Assembly (NCBI GenBank): GCA_963842795.1
Contig: CAWJHV010000015.1
Coordinates: 62,001-126,000, forward strand
Source: WHSW01 sp963842795
Lineage (GTDB): Bacteria; Actinomycetota; Thermoleophilia; Solirubrobacterales; 70-9
Length of the DNA stretch: 64,000 nt
Direction: 5' to 3'
The position numbers and the translations under genes are program-made. This document shows, piece after piece, positions 16,854 to 25,562 of this stretch; the first letter of the stretch is position 1; the number at the start of each line of letters is the position of its first letter. The notes below the pieces were generated by a model. The model saw only the letters and a list, made by a program, of their open reading frames with translations. It was not told the DNA's origin and did no database searches.

Positions 16854-17927
16854 TTGAGCACCGTCCTGATCACGGGAGGAGCTGGATTCGTCGGCGCCAG
16901 CCTCGCAGTCGAACTCGCTGCCCGCCACCCGGACTGGGACCTGATCGCGTTCGACAACCTCCATCGCCGGGGATCGGAGCTCAATCTCGAGCGCCTCGAC
17001 GCCGCCGGCGTGCGCTTCGTCCGCGGCGACGTGCGCGACCGCACCGAGCTGGGGGCGGTGGAGCCGATCGAAGCGCTGGTCGAGTGCTCCGCTGAGCCCT
17101 CGGCGCTGATCGGGATGAGCGGCGACACCGCCTATCCGTTCGAGACCAACCTGGTCGGCGCCTACAACTGCCTCGAGCTCGCCCGGCGCGATGCGGCGAC
17201 GTTCCTGTTCCTCTCGACGAGCCGCGTCTACCCCTACCGGGCGCTGTCGGAGATCGCGCTCGAGCGCGGGGCGACGCGGTTCGAGGTCGCCGCCGAGCAG
17301 TCGGTCGCGGGAATCTCGCCGGCGGGGGTCTCGGAGGACTTCCCGCTGGAAGGGCCGCGGACCCTCTACGGGACAACCAAGCTGGCCGCCGAGCTGCTGA
17401 TCGCCGAGTACGCGGCGAACTTCGGCCTGCGCTGCGTCGTCGACCGCTGCGGGGTGATCGCCGGGCCGTGGCAGATGGGCAAGGTCGACCAGGGCGTGTT
17501 CACATACTGGGCGCTCGCGCACCACTTCGAGCGCCCGCTGAGCTACATCGGCTACGGGGGCACGGGCCACCAGGTCCGCGACCTGCTGCACGTCGCCGAT
17601 CTGACCGCGCTCGTCGACCAGCAGCTCACCGATCCCGAGCGCTGGGACGGCTTCGTCGGCAACGTCGGCGGCGGCGCGGGCTGCAGCCTCTCGCTGATGG
17701 AGACGACCGACCTCTGTCGCGAGCTGACCGGAAAGACGGTGACGGTCGGCGCCGCCGGTGAGGACCGGCCCGGCGACGTGCCGCTCTACATCTCCGACTG
17801 CTCGCGGCTGTTCGAGGCGACCGCGTGGAGGCCGAGCCGGACGGCAAGGGAGATACTGGCGGACATCCTGGCCTGGGTCGAGGAAAACGAGGAGAGCGTG
17901 GCGGCCTCGCTGGGGTTCGACCGGTGA
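16854..17927 (+). CDS. NAD-dependent sugar-nucleotide epimerase/dehydratase (CDP-paratose 2-epimerase-like)
   Basis: The 357-residue extended short-chain dehydrogenase has a Rossmann motif near the N-terminus (TGGAGFVGASL), a catalytic pair in YGTTK (about residues 173-177), and a C-terminal substrate half containing QVRDLLHVADLTALV. These are usual for CDP-tyvelose/paratose 2-epimerases and relatives that make sugar nucleotides for surface glycans. The best available start is a TTG (16854), since the Rossmann strand begins at once. It is divergent from the GT-C gene cluster and its stop overlaps the GTG start of the next glycosyltransferase gene. The exact sugar cannot be assigned. Confidence 0.88.
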   Translation: MSTVLITGGAGFVGASLAVELAARHPDWDLIAFDNLHRRGSELNLERLDAAGVRFVRGDVRDRTELGAVEPIEALVECSAEPSALIGMSGDTAYPFETNLVGAYNCLELARRDAATFLFLSTSRVYPYRALSEIALERGATRFEVAAEQSVAGISPAGVSEDFPLEGPRTLYGTTKLAAELLIAEYAANFGLRCVVDRCGVIAGPWQMGKVDQGVFTYWALAHHFERPLSYIGYGGTGHQVRDLLHVADLTALVDQQLTDPERWDGFVGNVGGGAGCSLSLMETTDLCRELTGKTVTVGAAGEDRPGDVPLYISDCSRLFEATAWRPSRTAREILADILAWVEENEESVAASLGFDR

Positions 17928-18682
17928 AGCTGTCCGTCGTGATCCCGGCCCACAACGAGGCCGGCTCGATCGCCGAGACGCTGCGCACCACGATCGACGC
18001 ACTCACGGAGGCCGGGATCAACCACGAGGTGCTGGTCGTGGACGACGCCAGCGTCGACGGCACCCCTGCCGTGGTCGAGGCGATCGCGGCGGAGCACCCC
18101 CAAGTCCGCTCCCTGCGCTCGCACCAGCCGCGCGGCTTCGGGTTCACGGTCCGCTCCGGGCTCGAGCGGTTCGACGGCGACGCGGTCGCGATCATGATGG
18201 CCGACGGCTCCGACGACCCGGGCGACCTCGTCCGGTACCACGAGCTGCTCGAGCAGGGCTACGACTGCGTGTTCGGCTCGCGGTTCATGGCCGGATCGGA
18301 GATCCAGGACTACCCGCGGCTGAAGCTGATCGTCAACCGGCTCGCCAACTGGTTCATCCGGGTCCTGTTCCGCCACCACTTCAACGACACCACCAACGCC
18401 TTCAAGGCCTACCGGCGCGAGGTGATCGAGATGGTCCAGCCGCTGCTCTCGAATCACTTCAACCTCACGGTCGAGATCCCGCTGAAGGCGATCGTCAGGG
18501 GCCACTCGTTCGCCGTGATCCCGATCTCGTGGCGCAACCGGACCTCCGGGCAGAGCAAGCTGGCGATGAAGGAGATGGGCAGCCGCTACCTGTTCATCGT
18601 CCTCTACGTGTTCCTGGAGCAGCACCTGAGCCGCGGCGACTACGAGCGCCCCGCGGTCTCGGAGACGGGCGCCGGCCGCTGA
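17924..18682 (+). CDS. Glycosyltransferase family 2 (dolichol-phosphate-mannose-synthase-like)
   Basis: The 252-residue GT-A-fold enzyme begins LSVVIPAHNEAGSIAETL. It has the nucleotide-binding VLVVDDASVDGTP and a metal-binding region MMADGSDDPGDL, with FNDTTNAFKAYRREV and the terminal SWRNRTSGQSK typical of polyprenyl-phosphate glycosyltransferases. It would load a sugar onto a polyprenyl phosphate at the inner membrane face, the donor type that GT-C enzymes in this cluster need. There are no C-terminal membrane helices. GTG 17924 overlaps the epimerase stop, so the two are translationally coupled. Confidence 0.88.
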   Translation: MKLSVVIPAHNEAGSIAETLRTTIDALTEAGINHEVLVVDDASVDGTPAVVEAIAAEHPQVRSLRSHQPRGFGFTVRSGLERFDGDAVAIMMADGSDDPGDLVRYHELLEQGYDCVFGSRFMAGSEIQDYPRLKLIVNRLANWFIRVLFRHHFNDTTNAFKAYRREVIEMVQPLLSNHFNLTVEIPLKAIVRGHSFAVIPISWRNRTSGQSKLAMKEMGSRYLFIVLYVFLEQHLSRGDYERPAVSETGAGR

Positions 18683-18691
18683 GCGGGCCGC

Positions 18692-19432
18692 TCAGCCGGT
18701 CGCGAGCGCCAGGATCGACACGCCGAAGGGGAGATTCCGCCTCGGGACGATCGCCGACTCACGGTCGAACACCCAGGTCAGCGCGCTGTTGAGCCGCCCC
18801 GGCTCGTTGAGCTCGAAGTCGGACTTCAGCTCCGCCGGCTCGGGCAGCAGCTTCCGCGCCAGGCGGATCGCCGCGATCGGCGGGAAGAGCAGCGTGTTGA
18901 AGTAGCTGGCCCGGTCGACCCGCAGGCCGGCCCGCGAGAGCGAGTCGCGCAGATCAGGACGCGTGTAACGGCGGGTGTGATGCGAGATCTCGTCCTGGGG
19001 ACCCCACATCCATGCGTAAGCCGGGACGGTCACGAGCACCGACCCGCCCGGTCTCAGCACCCGCCGGGCCTCGCGCAGGAGCGTCTGGTCGTCCTCGACG
19101 TGCTCGATCACGTCGAGCAGCGTGACGAGATCGAAGGCGCCGTCGGGGTGCGGGACCTCGGCGCCCGAAGCGAGCTGAACCTGAGCCTCGCCCTGGCTGT
19201 GGCAGTACTCGACCGCCGCCGGCTCGGGGTCGACCCCGTGAACGTCGCCGAAGCGACGCAGCTCGCCGAGCATCGTTCCCGTGCCGCAGCCGACGTCCAG
19301 GATCCGCCGGGGGGCGGAGCCGGCCGCCGGCAAACCCGCCGCGAGCGTCGCACCGATCAGCCGCCGGCGCGCGACGAACCACCAGTGGCGGCTCTGGATC
19401 TCGGCGTACTCGGCGTAGTAGCGCTCTTCCAC
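18692..19432 (-). CDS. Class I SAM-dependent methyltransferase
   Basis: The 246-residue protein has motif I ILDVGCGTG, the acidic end of strand 2 (GVDPEP), and FDLVTLLDVIEHVEDD, the common Methyltransf_11/23 pattern. The C-terminal part has SHHTRRYTRPDLRDSL followed by a hydrophobic patch. Its position directly after a GT2 gene in the glycan cluster suggests O-methylation of a sugar or lipid carrier intermediate. The start is GTG. It converges on the plus-strand GT2 gene with 9 bases between stops. The substrate is unknown. Confidence 0.88.
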   Translation of the reverse strand: MEERYYAEYAEIQSRHWWFVARRRLIGATLAAGLPAAGSAPRRILDVGCGTGTMLGELRRFGDVHGVDPEPAAVEYCHSQGEAQVQLASGAEVPHPDGAFDLVTLLDVIEHVEDDQTLLREARRVLRPGGSVLVTVPAYAWMWGPQDEISHHTRRYTRPDLRDSLSRAGLRVDRASYFNTLLFPPIAAIRLARKLLPEPAELKSDFELNEPGRLNSALTWVFDRESAIVPRRNLPFGVSILALATG

Positions 19433-19438
19433 GGACGC

Positions 19439-20227
19439 TCAGCCGACGGCCGGCTGCTGGTCGGGGACCAGCTCGCGGCCCGGCGCATCCTCGGGCGAGG
19501 CGGGGCCCGCGACCCGCCGCAGGTGCTCCTGACCGGGGAAGTAGATGCGCTTCCACATCAGCGCGATCCGGCGCAGGGTCCCGGGTATGTCCGAAGCGCG
19601 GACGGTGGTCTCGCCCTCGGTCCGCGGGTAGTGCCGGACGCCCTTCTCGAGCAGGCGGAAGTTCCACTTGCGCGCCTTCGCGACCAGCTCGGCGTCGACG
19701 AAGAAGTCGTTGGACTCGATCGTGACCTTCTCCATCACCTCGCGGCGAAAGAGCTTGTAGGCGCAGTCGACGTCGCGAACCCGGACCCGGAACAGGACCC
19801 TGACGATGCGGTTGTAGATCCACGAGAGCAGCGAGCGCATGACCGTGTCGTAGCGGTACACGCGAAAGCCGACGATCACGTCCCACTCGGCCATCAGCGG
19901 CAGGAAGTGCTCGAGGTCCGCCAGGTCGAACTGGTTGTCGGAGTCGGTGTAGAAGAGCAGGTCGCCCTTGCCGTGCGCGAAGCCGGTCCGCAGCGCGGCC
20001 CCGTAGCCGCGGTTGTGCTCGTGGACCGCGAGCCGCACCTCGGGGTAGTGATCGCGGACCAGCTCGAGGGCCACCTCCCGCGTCCCGTCGGTGGAGCCGT
20101 CGTCGACGATGATCAGCTCGAAGCCGTCGACGAGATCGGGGAGCACCTCGTACGCGCGCGCGATCAAGGACCGGAGGTTCCGGCTCTCGTTGTAGGCGGG
20201 CAGGATGATCGAGATCTGTGGCGGCAC
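19439..20227 (-). CDS. Glycosyltransferase family 2 (polyprenyl-phosphate type)
   Basis: The protein is about 262 residues with a GT2 core: ISIILPAYNESRNLRSLI, FELIIVDDGSTDGTRE, LLFYTDSDNQFDLADL (metal-binding acidic cluster), and DVDCAYKLFRREVMEKV, the region usual for dolichol-phosphate mannose synthase relatives. There are no clear membrane helices. GTG 20227 is used because it begins just before the first beta strand; an upstream GTG at 20296 would overlap the preceding gene. It follows GT-C family member D and precedes a methyltransferase gene, fitting supply of a lipid-phosphate sugar for that membrane transferase. Confidence 0.85.
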   Translation of the reverse strand: MPPQISIILPAYNESRNLRSLIARAYEVLPDLVDGFELIIVDDGSTDGTREVALELVRDHYPEVRLAVHEHNRGYGAALRTGFAHGKGDLLFYTDSDNQFDLADLEHFLPLMAEWDVIVGFRVYRYDTVMRSLLSWIYNRIVRVLFRVRVRDVDCAYKLFRREVMEKVTIESNDFFVDAELVAKARKWNFRLLEKGVRHYPRTEGETTVRASDIPGTLRRIALMWKRIYFPGQEHLRRVAGPASPEDAPGRELVPDQQPAVG

Positions 20228-20274
20228 GGTCGGCGATTGTAGGGACGGTTCCGGGTCGCGCGGTCGCGCGGTAA

Positions 20275-22044
20275 TTACCCCGGGGCGGTTCCGCACACAC
20301 GCACGGGCTGGCTACCGACCAGCCCGATCTGCCAGGGCCGCTCCGATCGGTCAGTCGGAATCGTCAACGTCGCCGTATCGGGGCCGCTCATCGTCCCGGC
20401 GGTGATCGGGAACGACGCGGTCGCGAAGCGCCGCGCGCTGACCGTCGTCTCCCCCGCACCGAAGGTCTCGAACTCCGCACCACCGGGCGCCAGGTCCAGC
20501 ACGGCCGGAGCGCCCTCGGACGGTTCGACGCGGACGCACGCCCCGTCCGTTCGCGCCGTCGTCGGGGCGACGGGCTGAGGCGCCTGACCGGCGACGAAGG
20601 GCATCCCGTCCCCGGCGGGCATCTCGTCCCCGGGCGTGAAGGTCAGCCGCAGGGCCGCTCCGAGGGCCCGATCGGCGGCGAGGCGGGCGTACTCGGGTGC
20701 GGTGGCCAGCTCCTCGGGCGAATACGCGGGCGAGCCGTAGGCGTCGGATACCTCGAGGTAACGGCCCGCCTCGACGTAGACGAACGCGGTCTCGATCAGC
20801 TCGGGTTTGAGCAGGAAACCGGGTTCCACGGTGTCGCGGGCGATCTCGACCGCGCCGAGCCCGGCGCGCTCGAGCTCGGTCGTGTGCAGATAGCTGTCGC
20901 GGGCCTGGCGCAGATACGAGAGGTTGCTGAGCACGGCGAGCCCGGCGACCACGGTGATCGCGACGACCGCCGGACGCCGGATCTTCACGCCGCGCAGCAG
21001 CTCCGCGGCGATCAGGATGATGAAGATCGCGCCGATGTGCTGGTAGCGCGAGGCGGTCGGCTCCCGCCCGTCGCGCTCGTTGAACCCGGCCAACAGCCAG
21101 TAGCTGGCCGCGGTCGCCATGAAGACCCAGAGCCACGGCGGCACGCGCCCGAGCCGGTAGAGCCTGTATGCGGCGAGCAGGGCCGCGATCACGATCAGCG
21201 GGCGCCCCCACGCCATGGCGTCGGCCAGGACCTGGTGGCCCGGGGTGGCGAGGCCGAGCAGCGAGCCCATGCTGGAGGCGAACCCGTCGAACAGGTACAG
21301 GGGCGAGCTGACGATGTTCTCGAAGCTGATCTGCGTCTCCGCGAGATGGCCCCAGCCGAGCCACCAGAGCGCGTACGCGGCGATCGGGACAGCTGCGACG
21401 TAGGCGCGCCGGCGGCGATCGGGAGAGATCGCAACCGCAACCACGGCCCCGGCGACGAACGGGATCCCGACGCTGAACGAGAGCACCCCGACGGTGAGCA
21501 GCGCACAGGCGACCGCATCCCCTCGCCGCGTCTCGCGCTGTAACGCCAGAAACGCCCCGAGCCCACAGCTCAGCGAGATGAAGTACCCGATCTGGATCGC
21601 CCAGAGAAGGTCCTCGTAGGCCGCGCCGAGGAACACCAGCATCGCCACGGCGACGACCGACAGGTAGTCGCCGATCCGGGTTCGCAGGAGCGCGAACAGG
21701 ATCACGGACGAGACGACGATCAGCAGGACCAGAGTGACACGGAACGGCACGGCCGAGGTCATCCCGAAGGTGGCGAGCAGGAACTTGTAGACGAGCGCGA
21801 GGCCGATCACCACGTTCTCGCCGTGCGGGTTCAGGTACGACTGGTCGATCGAGCCGCGGCGGTACAGCATGAACGTCCAGTCGTCGAGGAAGAAGCCGAG
21901 CCGCCAGCCGAGCGCGAGCAGCACCACCGCGGCGCTCGCGAGCACGCCCGCGAGCAGGATCAGCGCCAGATGGGCCCTCGCCCACGCGTAGAGCCCGTTC
22001 GACGTCGGTTCGCCCGGCGTCGTGGCCTGGGACGGTACGTTCAC
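20275..22044 (-). CDS. GT-C-type membrane protein, four-copy family, member D
   Basis: The protein has about 589 residues and shares the plan of members A-C although it lies some 3.5 kb away, beyond divergent genes. It has FFLDDWTFMLYRRG in the first outer loop, LGAAYEDLLWAIQIGYFIS, SFSVGIPF, YQHIGAIFIILIAAELLRG, GRYLEVSDAYGSPAY and a terminal beta domain ending RPWQIGLVGSQPVRVC. It is the longest copy and is unbroken. It is probably an outer-face glycosyltransferase paired with the adjacent GT2 gene. GTG 22044 is a tentative start; a TTG at 22053 is equally open. Confidence 0.72.
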   Translation of the reverse strand: MNVPSQATTPGEPTSNGLYAWARAHLALILLAGVLASAAVVLLALGWRLGFFLDDWTFMLYRRGSIDQSYLNPHGENVVIGLALVYKFLLATFGMTSAVPFRVTLVLLIVVSSVILFALLRTRIGDYLSVVAVAMLVFLGAAYEDLLWAIQIGYFISLSCGLGAFLALQRETRRGDAVACALLTVGVLSFSVGIPFVAGAVVAVAISPDRRRRAYVAAVPIAAYALWWLGWGHLAETQISFENIVSSPLYLFDGFASSMGSLLGLATPGHQVLADAMAWGRPLIVIAALLAAYRLYRLGRVPPWLWVFMATAASYWLLAGFNERDGREPTASRYQHIGAIFIILIAAELLRGVKIRRPAVVAITVVAGLAVLSNLSYLRQARDSYLHTTELERAGLGAVEIARDTVEPGFLLKPELIETAFVYVEAGRYLEVSDAYGSPAYSPEELATAPEYARLAADRALGAALRLTFTPGDEMPAGDGMPFVAGQAPQPVAPTTARTDGACVRVEPSEGAPAVLDLAPGGAEFETFGAGETTVSARRFATASFPITAGTMSGPDTATLTIPTDRSERPWQIGLVGSQPVRVCGTAPG

Positions 22045-22160
22045 GGCGGGCAATGTAGTGGCCGGTCGCGAGCGACCCTGCCGCAGAGCCGCATCTGAAC
22101 CGGCGGGCGGCGGCTAACATGCCCCCCTCGCGGCGGCGGGGGAATCGCCGCCCGACAGCC

Positions 22161-23237
22161 ATGAGCAAAGTCGCAATCGTCACCGGCTCGGGAGGCCTGA
22201 TCGGCTCGGAGTCCGTGCGCCGCCTGGTGGCGCAGGGCCTCGACGTGGTCGGGATCGAGAACGACATGCGCAGCCGCTTCTTCGGCCCCGAGGCGTCGAC
22301 GGCATCGGTGACGGAGGAGCTCAAGCACGCCCACCCCGAGTTTCACTCGCACGAGCTCGACATCCGGGACGCCGACGGGATCGACCGGCTGTTCGCGCGC
22401 CACGCCGGCTCGATCGAGGTGGTCGTCCACACCGCCGCCCAGCCCTCTCACGACTGGGCGGCCCGGGAGCCGCAGACCGACTTCGGCGTCAACGCCAACG
22501 GCACCCTGAACCTGCTCGAGGCGGCGCGGGCGCACTGCCCGGACGCCCCCTTCATCTTCTGCTCGACCAACAAGGTCTACGGCGACACGCCGAACCGACT
22601 GCCCTTCGAGGACCTGCCGACCCGGCTCGAGCTGCCGGAGTCACACCGCTACCACCGCGGCATCGACACGTCGATGTCGATCGACCTCTCCACGCACTCG
22701 CTGTTCGGCGCCTCGAAGGCCGCCGCCGACCTGCTGGTGCAGGAGTACGGGCGCTACTTCGAGATGCCGACCGTGTGCTTCCGCGGGGGCTGCCTCACCG
22801 GCCCCCAGCACGCGGGGGCGAAGCTGCACGGCTTCCTCGCCTACCTGATGAAGTGCGTGGTCACCGGGACCCCGTACACGATCTTCGGCTACGCGGGCAA
22901 ACAGGTCCGCGACAACATCCACAGCGCCGACCTGGTGGCGGCGTTCGAGTCCTACCGCGCGGCGCCGCGCGCGGCCGCCGTCTACAACATCGGCGGCGGC
23001 AGGTACTCGAACTGCTCGATGCTCGAGGCGATCGCCTCCTGCGAGCAGATCGCCGGCCGGGAGCTCGAGTGGGAGCTCGGCCCCGAGCCGCGGATCGGCG
23101 ACCACCGCTGGTGGATCTCGGATCTGTCGCCGTTCGAAGCCGACTACCCCGACTGGTCGCTGCGCCACGGGATCGACGAGATCCTGACCGAGATCTACGA
23201 GCGAAACCTCGAGCGCTGGATGGCAGCCGTCGGCTGA
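22161..23237 (+). CDS. NAD-dependent epimerase, CDP-tyvelose/paratose epimerase-like
   Basis: The 358-residue extended SDR starts with SKVAIVTGSGGLIGSESV (Rossmann glycine motif). It has FIFCSTNKVYGDTPN, a sugar-binding half with CFRGGCLTGPQHAGAKLHGFL and GKQVRDNIHSADLVAAF, and resembles CDP-sugar 2-epimerases of O-antigen loci. The usual YxxxK catalytic tyrosine position reads phenylalanine (LFGASKAAAD), so proton transfer may use another residue. ATG 22161 is preferred to upstream in-frame starts because the Rossmann strand follows directly. It is divergent from GT-C member D and lies 51 bases upstream of the glycan ABC exporter genes. Confidence 0.88.
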   Translation: MSKVAIVTGSGGLIGSESVRRLVAQGLDVVGIENDMRSRFFGPEASTASVTEELKHAHPEFHSHELDIRDADGIDRLFARHAGSIEVVVHTAAQPSHDWAAREPQTDFGVNANGTLNLLEAARAHCPDAPFIFCSTNKVYGDTPNRLPFEDLPTRLELPESHRYHRGIDTSMSIDLSTHSLFGASKAAADLLVQEYGRYFEMPTVCFRGGCLTGPQHAGAKLHGFLAYLMKCVVTGTPYTIFGYAGKQVRDNIHSADLVAAFESYRAAPRAAAVYNIGGGRYSNCSMLEAIASCEQIAGRELEWELGPEPRIGDHRWWISDLSPFEADYPDWSLRHGIDEILTEIYERNLERWMAAVG

Positions 23238-23288
23238 GTGCCCGGCGGGCGGTCCTGCTGCTGCCTCTCGTAACGTTGAGCCCGATCG

Positions 23289-24590
23289 ATGCCGCTCGAG
23301 GAGATCCTTTCACCGGCGCCCGAGTCCGCTGACGAGGGCGTCGCGTCGCGTCCGGTCGTAGTCGAGGTCCGCGACCTCGCGAAGTCGTTCGACATCCCCC
23401 TGCAGCGGGTCGACTCGATCAAGGAGCGGGTCCTGCACCCCTTCGCGTCCCGGGCGTCGCGTCAGCTGACCGCGCTGCGGGGCGTCTCGTTCGACGTCCA
23501 CAAGGGCGAGTTCTTCGGCATCGTCGGGCGCAACGGCACCGGCAAGAGCACCCTCCTGAAGGTCCTCGCCAGCATCTACGCGGCGGACGCCGGGACGATC
23601 CGGATGGCCGGCCGGGTGGCGCCGTTCATCGAGCTCGGCGTCGGCTTCAACGTCGACCTGACCGCGCGCGAGAACGTGATTCTCAACGGCGTGATGATGG
23701 GCCTCTCGCGCGAGCAGGCCGAGGAGCGGCTCGCCGCCGTGATCGAGTTCGCCGAGCTCGAGGAGTTCGCCGAGCTGAAGCTGAAGAACTACTCCTCGGG
23801 GATGCTCGTGCGGCTCGCCTTCTCGGTGATGATCCAGGCGGACGCCGACATCCTGCTGATCGACGAGGTGCTCGCGGTCGGCGACGCGGCGTTCCAGCAG
23901 AAGTGCCGCGACGTCTTCCACGAGATGCGCTCCGACCGCACGGTGATCCTGGTCACCCACGACATGAGCGCCGTGGAGCAGTTCTGCCACCGCGCGATGC
24001 TCCTCGACCGCGGGGACATCCAGGCGATCGGCGACCCGGACGAGATCGCCCACCGCTACCTGCGGCTCAACTTCGCCGACGACACGGGCGCCGAGCACGA
24101 GGCCCACCCGGTCGCCCCCGAGGGGGCCGAGCTCCTGCTGCTCGACGCCTGGCTGGAGTGCGACGGGGAGCGCACGCACAACATCGAGCAGGGCCGCGAG
24201 CTGACGTTCCACGCCGAGTTCGAGGCGCCGACCGAGATCCCGGGCCCCAGCTTCGGCTTCGTGATCGTCAACGCCGACGCGGTCGAGGTGGGCGGCTTCC
24301 ACGTCGGCATGGAGCACGCGGACGGCCACCCGGACGTCCTCGCGGCCGGGGAGCGCCTGCAGATCAAGGTCAAGCTCGCGAACCGCTTCACCGCGGGCCG
24401 CTACGCGATGCAGGCGTGGGCCTTCCGCAACCACACGCTCGCCGAGCCGCTGATCAGCCTGCCCCGCGTGCTCGACTTCGTCGTCTTCGGCACCGACGCG
24501 ACCGTCGGCCTGGTCTCGATCGTCGACGGGATCGAGCTGGATACCGAGGTCCGCCCGCGCCCGGCCGGCACTCGGGAGGCCGGATCGTGA
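23289..24590 (+). CDS. Polysaccharide-export ABC transporter ATPase (Wzt/TagH type) with C-terminal glycan-binding domain
   Basis: The protein has 433 residues. The ATPase core (about residues 20-245) has Walker A GRNGTGKST, a signature region in NYSSGMLVRLAFS, Walker B ADILLIDEVLAVGD and the H-loop in VTHDMSAVEQ. The N-terminal extension (LQRVDSIKERVLHP) is typical of the Tag/Wzt branch. The C-terminal 170 residues form a beta-rich Wzt-C-like domain that in O9a/O8-type systems recognises the finished glycan end. The stop overlaps the start of the permease gene (GTGA). The pair would export a lipid-linked polysaccharide across the cytoplasmic membrane. Confidence 0.94.
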   Translation: MPLEEILSPAPESADEGVASRPVVVEVRDLAKSFDIPLQRVDSIKERVLHPFASRASRQLTALRGVSFDVHKGEFFGIVGRNGTGKSTLLKVLASIYAADAGTIRMAGRVAPFIELGVGFNVDLTARENVILNGVMMGLSREQAEERLAAVIEFAELEEFAELKLKNYSSGMLVRLAFSVMIQADADILLIDEVLAVGDAAFQQKCRDVFHEMRSDRTVILVTHDMSAVEQFCHRAMLLDRGDIQAIGDPDEIAHRYLRLNFADDTGAEHEAHPVAPEGAELLLLDAWLECDGERTHNIEQGRELTFHAEFEAPTEIPGPSFGFVIVNADAVEVGGFHVGMEHADGHPDVLAAGERLQIKVKLANRFTAGRYAMQAWAFRNHTLAEPLISLPRVLDFVVFGTDATVGLVSIVDGIELDTEVRPRPAGTREAGS

Positions 24591-25438
24591 GCGTCGCGCC
24601 CGACGCGCTGGAGCTCCGCCCGGTACGGGGGCCGTCGGCGCTCGGCGGCGGCAACCGGCGGTTCTTCGAGCTGCTGTGGCTGATGGCCGTGACCGAGTTC
24701 AAGCGCACCTACTTCGGCACCGTGCTCGGCTACGTCTGGTCACTGCTCCGCCCGCTGCTCCTCTTCGCCGTGCTGCTCTTCGTCTTCACGAAGATCTTCC
24801 GGATCGGCAGCGAGGTCGTCAACTATCCCGTCCTCCTGCTGTTCAACATCGTCCTCTTCGGCTTCTTCCAGGAGTCGACGACGAGCGCCGTCACCTCGGT
24901 CGTCGCGCAGGAGGGGATCGTCCGCAAGACCCAGTTCCCGCGACTGGTGATCCCGCTCTCGATCGTGCTCACCGGGCTCATGAACCTGGGGCTGAACCTG
25001 CTCGTCGTCTTCGTCTTCATCCTCGCCTACGGAGTCGACCCGACCTGGACCTGGCTGCTGCTGCCGGTCGTGCTGCTCGCCCTCGCGGTCCTCACGACGG
25101 CGGTCTCCATGCTGCTCTCGACGCTCTACGTGCGCTTCCGCGACCTGCTGCTGATCTGGACCGTGGCGGCGACGATGCTCTTCTACGGGACGCCGATCCT
25201 CTACCCGATCGAGATCGACACCACGGAGGGCTTCCGGGCCCTGCTGATGGCGAACCCCCTGGCGGTGATCCTCGAGCAGGCGCGGGTCTGGGTCATCGAC
25301 CCGACCGCCCCGACGGCCGTCGAGGCCGCGGGCGGGGTCGCGCGCCTGATCCCGGCGGCGCTGATCTTCGCCGGCGCCTGCGTGCTCGGCTGGCGCGTCT
25401 ACAACCGCCAGGCGCCGCGCATCGCCGAGGCGCTCTAG
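24587..25438 (+). CDS. Polysaccharide-export ABC-2 permease (Wzm/TagG type)
   Basis: The 283-residue ABC-2 membrane protein has six hydrophobic segments and a family N-terminus (ELLWLMAVTEFKRTYFGTVLGYVWSLLRPLLLF) with an amphipathic interface helix. The middle VAQEGIVRKTQFPRLVIPLS and the late YGTPILYPIEI are usual for TagG/Wzm. GTG 24587 overlaps the ATPase stop and is preceded by GGGAGG. It forms the membrane channel for export of the glycan assembled by the surrounding transferases. A 124-base gap without a gene follows, holding GC-rich short inverted repeats that could end transcription. Confidence 0.94.
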   Translation: MSVAPDALELRPVRGPSALGGGNRRFFELLWLMAVTEFKRTYFGTVLGYVWSLLRPLLLFAVLLFVFTKIFRIGSEVVNYPVLLLFNIVLFGFFQESTTSAVTSVVAQEGIVRKTQFPRLVIPLSIVLTGLMNLGLNLLVVFVFILAYGVDPTWTWLLLPVVLLALAVLTTAVSMLLSTLYVRFRDLLLIWTVAATMLFYGTPILYPIEIDTTEGFRALLMANPLAVILEQARVWVIDPTAPTAVEAAGGVARLIPAALIFAGACVLGWRVYNRQAPRIAEAL

Positions 25439-25562
25439 AGCCCGGGGTTGTTCAGGCGACCGCCGGCTGGCGCGGCACCGAGTGTCGAGTTCCTTTCGCT
25501 ATCCGCACGAAAGTCGACGCTCACCTCGCGATTGGCTCGCGCGCGGGGGGACGCGCGTCCGC

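Noticed and set aside
15237..18002. 921-codon minus-strand open frame
   Set aside because: It crosses the epimerase gene and part of GT-C member C in wrong frames; no domain is visible.
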